This document shows, piece after piece, positions 63,005 to 64,000 of a stretch of 64,000 nt of DNA. Origin of the DNA: Fictibacillus solisalsi (GTDB lineage: Bacteria; Bacillota; Bacilli; Bacillales; Fictibacillaceae); NCBI RefSeq assembly GCF_900103485.1, contig NZ_FNHW01000002.1, positions 1 to 64,000 of the forward strand, in the 5' to 3' direction. The stretch's first letter is position 1. Each line of letters begins with the position of its first letter. The translations under genes were made by a program, and so were the position numbers. Below the pieces are notes generated by a model. It searched no databases, was not told where the DNA came from, and saw only the letters and a list, made by a program, of their open reading frames with translations.

Positions 63005-63445
63005 ATGGTAGATGTTGTAACAGAAATTACTATAAACTGTCCTATAGATCAAGTTTCAAGCTATTCATCTGACCCTGAGAATGCACCGACTTGGTATGTA
63101 AACATTCATTCAGCGGAATGGAAAACATCTAAACCACTTATAATTGGTTCAAAAATTGCTTTCAAAGCAAAGTTTTTAGGCAGAGAGCTTGCATATGTAT
63201 ATGAAATTGTTGAAATTATACCAGAAAAGAAGCTTGTAATGAAAACGGCCAATGGCCCTTTTCCGATGGAAACGATTTATATTTGGTCTTCTTTGGATCA
63301 TAATCAGACTCGAATGATATTAAGAAACAAAGGAAACCCAACAGGCTTTTCTAAAATCATTACTCCATTGATAGCAAAGATGATGAAAAAGGCAAATATG
63401 AAGGACTTACAAAAACTAAAATATATCCTTGAAAATCCAAGTTAG
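63005..63445 (+). CDS. SRPBCC family protein
   Basis: A 146-residue START/Bet v1-like cavity protein: VVTEITINCPIDQVSSYSSDPENAPTWYVNIHSAEW, SKIAFKAKFLGRELAYVYEIVEIIPEKKLVM and an amphipathic C-terminal helix. It has no DNA-binding part, unlike its neighbour. TTTGGAGGA precedes ATG 63005, 26 bases after the fusion gene, so the two are one operon under the repeat-bearing promoter. Ligand unknown. Confidence 0.86.
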   Translation: MVDVVTEITINCPIDQVSSYSSDPENAPTWYVNIHSAEWKTSKPLIIGSKIAFKAKFLGRELAYVYEIVEIIPEKKLVMKTANGPFPMETIYIWSSLDHNQTRMILRNKGNPTGFSKIITPLIAKMMKKANMKDLQKLKYILENPS

Positions 63446-63493
63446 TAAAACAAAGTACAATCTATAATGGTTTTCCTGATCACGTCTTTTTAG

Positions 63494-63540
63494 TGACGGC
63501 ACATTGGCTAATGAATTACTGATGTGCCGTCCTCTTTTGC
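63494..63540. terminator. Terminator-like hairpin between convergent genes
   Basis: GACGGCACAT pairs perfectly with ATGTGCCGTC around a 17-base loop, followed by CCTCTTTT. Confidence 0.7.
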
Positions 63541-63557
63541 ATCCATCCACTCAGTGA

Positions 63558-64000
63558 TTATTGGCAATACAAGCGTAACCGTTCCTGTAAATCTTCCAAA
63601 ACCTCTCCTGGCATTTTCCTCACTTTGACATCTGTACCTAAGAACATCAGCCAATTGGTCACATCGTTCAGTTCTTCCTGCTTATTCACATCGATAAAAG
63701 CCTTTAATAAAGCTGTAGTCTGATATGGGTTGGTATAGGAAATCGAAACTTTTAATGGGTGGTATTTTTTAAACTGGGAAATGGCTTTTGGACCGAGTTC
63801 AATGACAAGGTTGATGGCTTCTTCCTGTTTACTTATCTTTTCTAAAATCTTTTTCCTGCTTATTCTTTTTTTCGCCGGGTATAGCTTAACATCGGTGAGA
63901 TGGTCGACAGGAATAATCTTTTTCTTTTCTTCTTTTAAGTCGAAGCCTTCAATCAGCCAGGCGCTTTTTTCACGGTAAAGGTGCAAGAGATAAATCGAAT
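63558..64000 (-). CDS. WYL-domain transcriptional regulator, C-terminal part
   Basis: The frame stays open past the window end, so the N-terminus (normally a DeoR-type HTH) is missing. What is seen, about 147 residues, is the end of a WYL domain (YLLHLYREKSAWLIEGFDLKEEKKKIIPVDHLTDVKLY) and the WCX extension (INLVIELGPKAISQFKKYHPLKVSIS ... WLMFLGTDVKVRKMPGEVLEDLQERLRLY). It resembles the YafY-like group of regulators. The target is unknown; it is convergent with the SRPBCC gene. Confidence 0.75.
   Translation of the reverse strand, partial: SIYLLHLYREKSAWLIEGFDLKEEKKKIIPVDHLTDVKLYPAKKRISRKKILEKISKQEEAINLVIELGPKAISQFKKYHPLKVSISYTNPYQTTALLKAFIDVNKQEELNDVTNWLMFLGTDVKVRKMPGEVLEDLQERLRLYCQ

Overview
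The window reads as chromosome of an endospore-forming member of the Bacillaceae. The evidence is the run pcrB-pcrA-ligA-camS, gatCAB, then dgkB-rlmCD, which is the order I know from Bacillus subtilis; very B. subtilis-like YvgN, YwnA/YwnB, KimA(YdaO), YvbH, YisL and YkkC/YkkD proteins; spore-type GerP-family proteins; strong AGGAGG ribosome sites and frequent TTG/GTG starts. A Fictibacillus- or Bacillus-like genus is my guess and is not proven by the sequence. No rRNA, tRNA, transposase, phage gene or CRISPR array was seen.

Layout. 1-180: a hairpin-forming repeat whose other copies probably lie upstream. 181-6467: housekeeping block (lipid synthase PcrB, helicase PcrA, ligase LigA, lipoprotein CamS). 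6589-8213: rocA/pruA with its own promoter. 8360-10440: an FHA/winged-helix regulator divergent from a class B1 metallo-beta-lactamase, then a DoxX protein with an operator-like promoter. 10651-14494: a tiny leader ORF and hairpin, a DUF3905 gene, and gatCAB.

14500-54300: about 40 kb of accessory genes inserted where B. subtilis has only a few genes between gatB and dgkB. It is rich in small stand-alone enzymes: nine GNAT acetyltransferases, three DinB proteins, two NUDIX hydrolases, two MOSC proteins and three short-chain or NmrA-like oxidoreductases. Embedded in it are a GerP-like/small-heat-shock-protein spore locus (16.5-18.3 kb), the ywnA/ywnB redox pair, a c-di-AMP riboswitch with the potassium importer kimA, a glycerophosphodiesterase behind a PhoP-box-like array, a MocR/LysE exporter pair, an RpiR/GH1 pair, and a TetR/SMR-efflux module with a palindromic operator. 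Two genes here carry apparent frameshifts (MOSC at 47.9 kb, HXXEE at 52.3 kb), and a piece of an ElaA-type acetyltransferase gene lies at 46.6 kb.

54366-56827: backbone resumes with dgkB and rlmCD. 56828-64000: a more AT-rich stretch (by eye) with a LysR/YbaK/EamA module, a peptidase E-like gene, a dihydrouridine synthase, an ArsR-SRPBCC fusion with a second SRPBCC gene, and a WYL-type regulator cut by the window end. Degraded copies of the rlmCD 3' end and the dus 3' end are scattered here, recording past duplication or recombination.

None of this amounts to a clearly new large system. The best leads are the spore GerP/Hsp20 locus, the FHA regulator next to the beta-lactamase, and the repeated gene-end scars after rlmCD. 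All function calls rest on reading the proteins by eye; no search was run.
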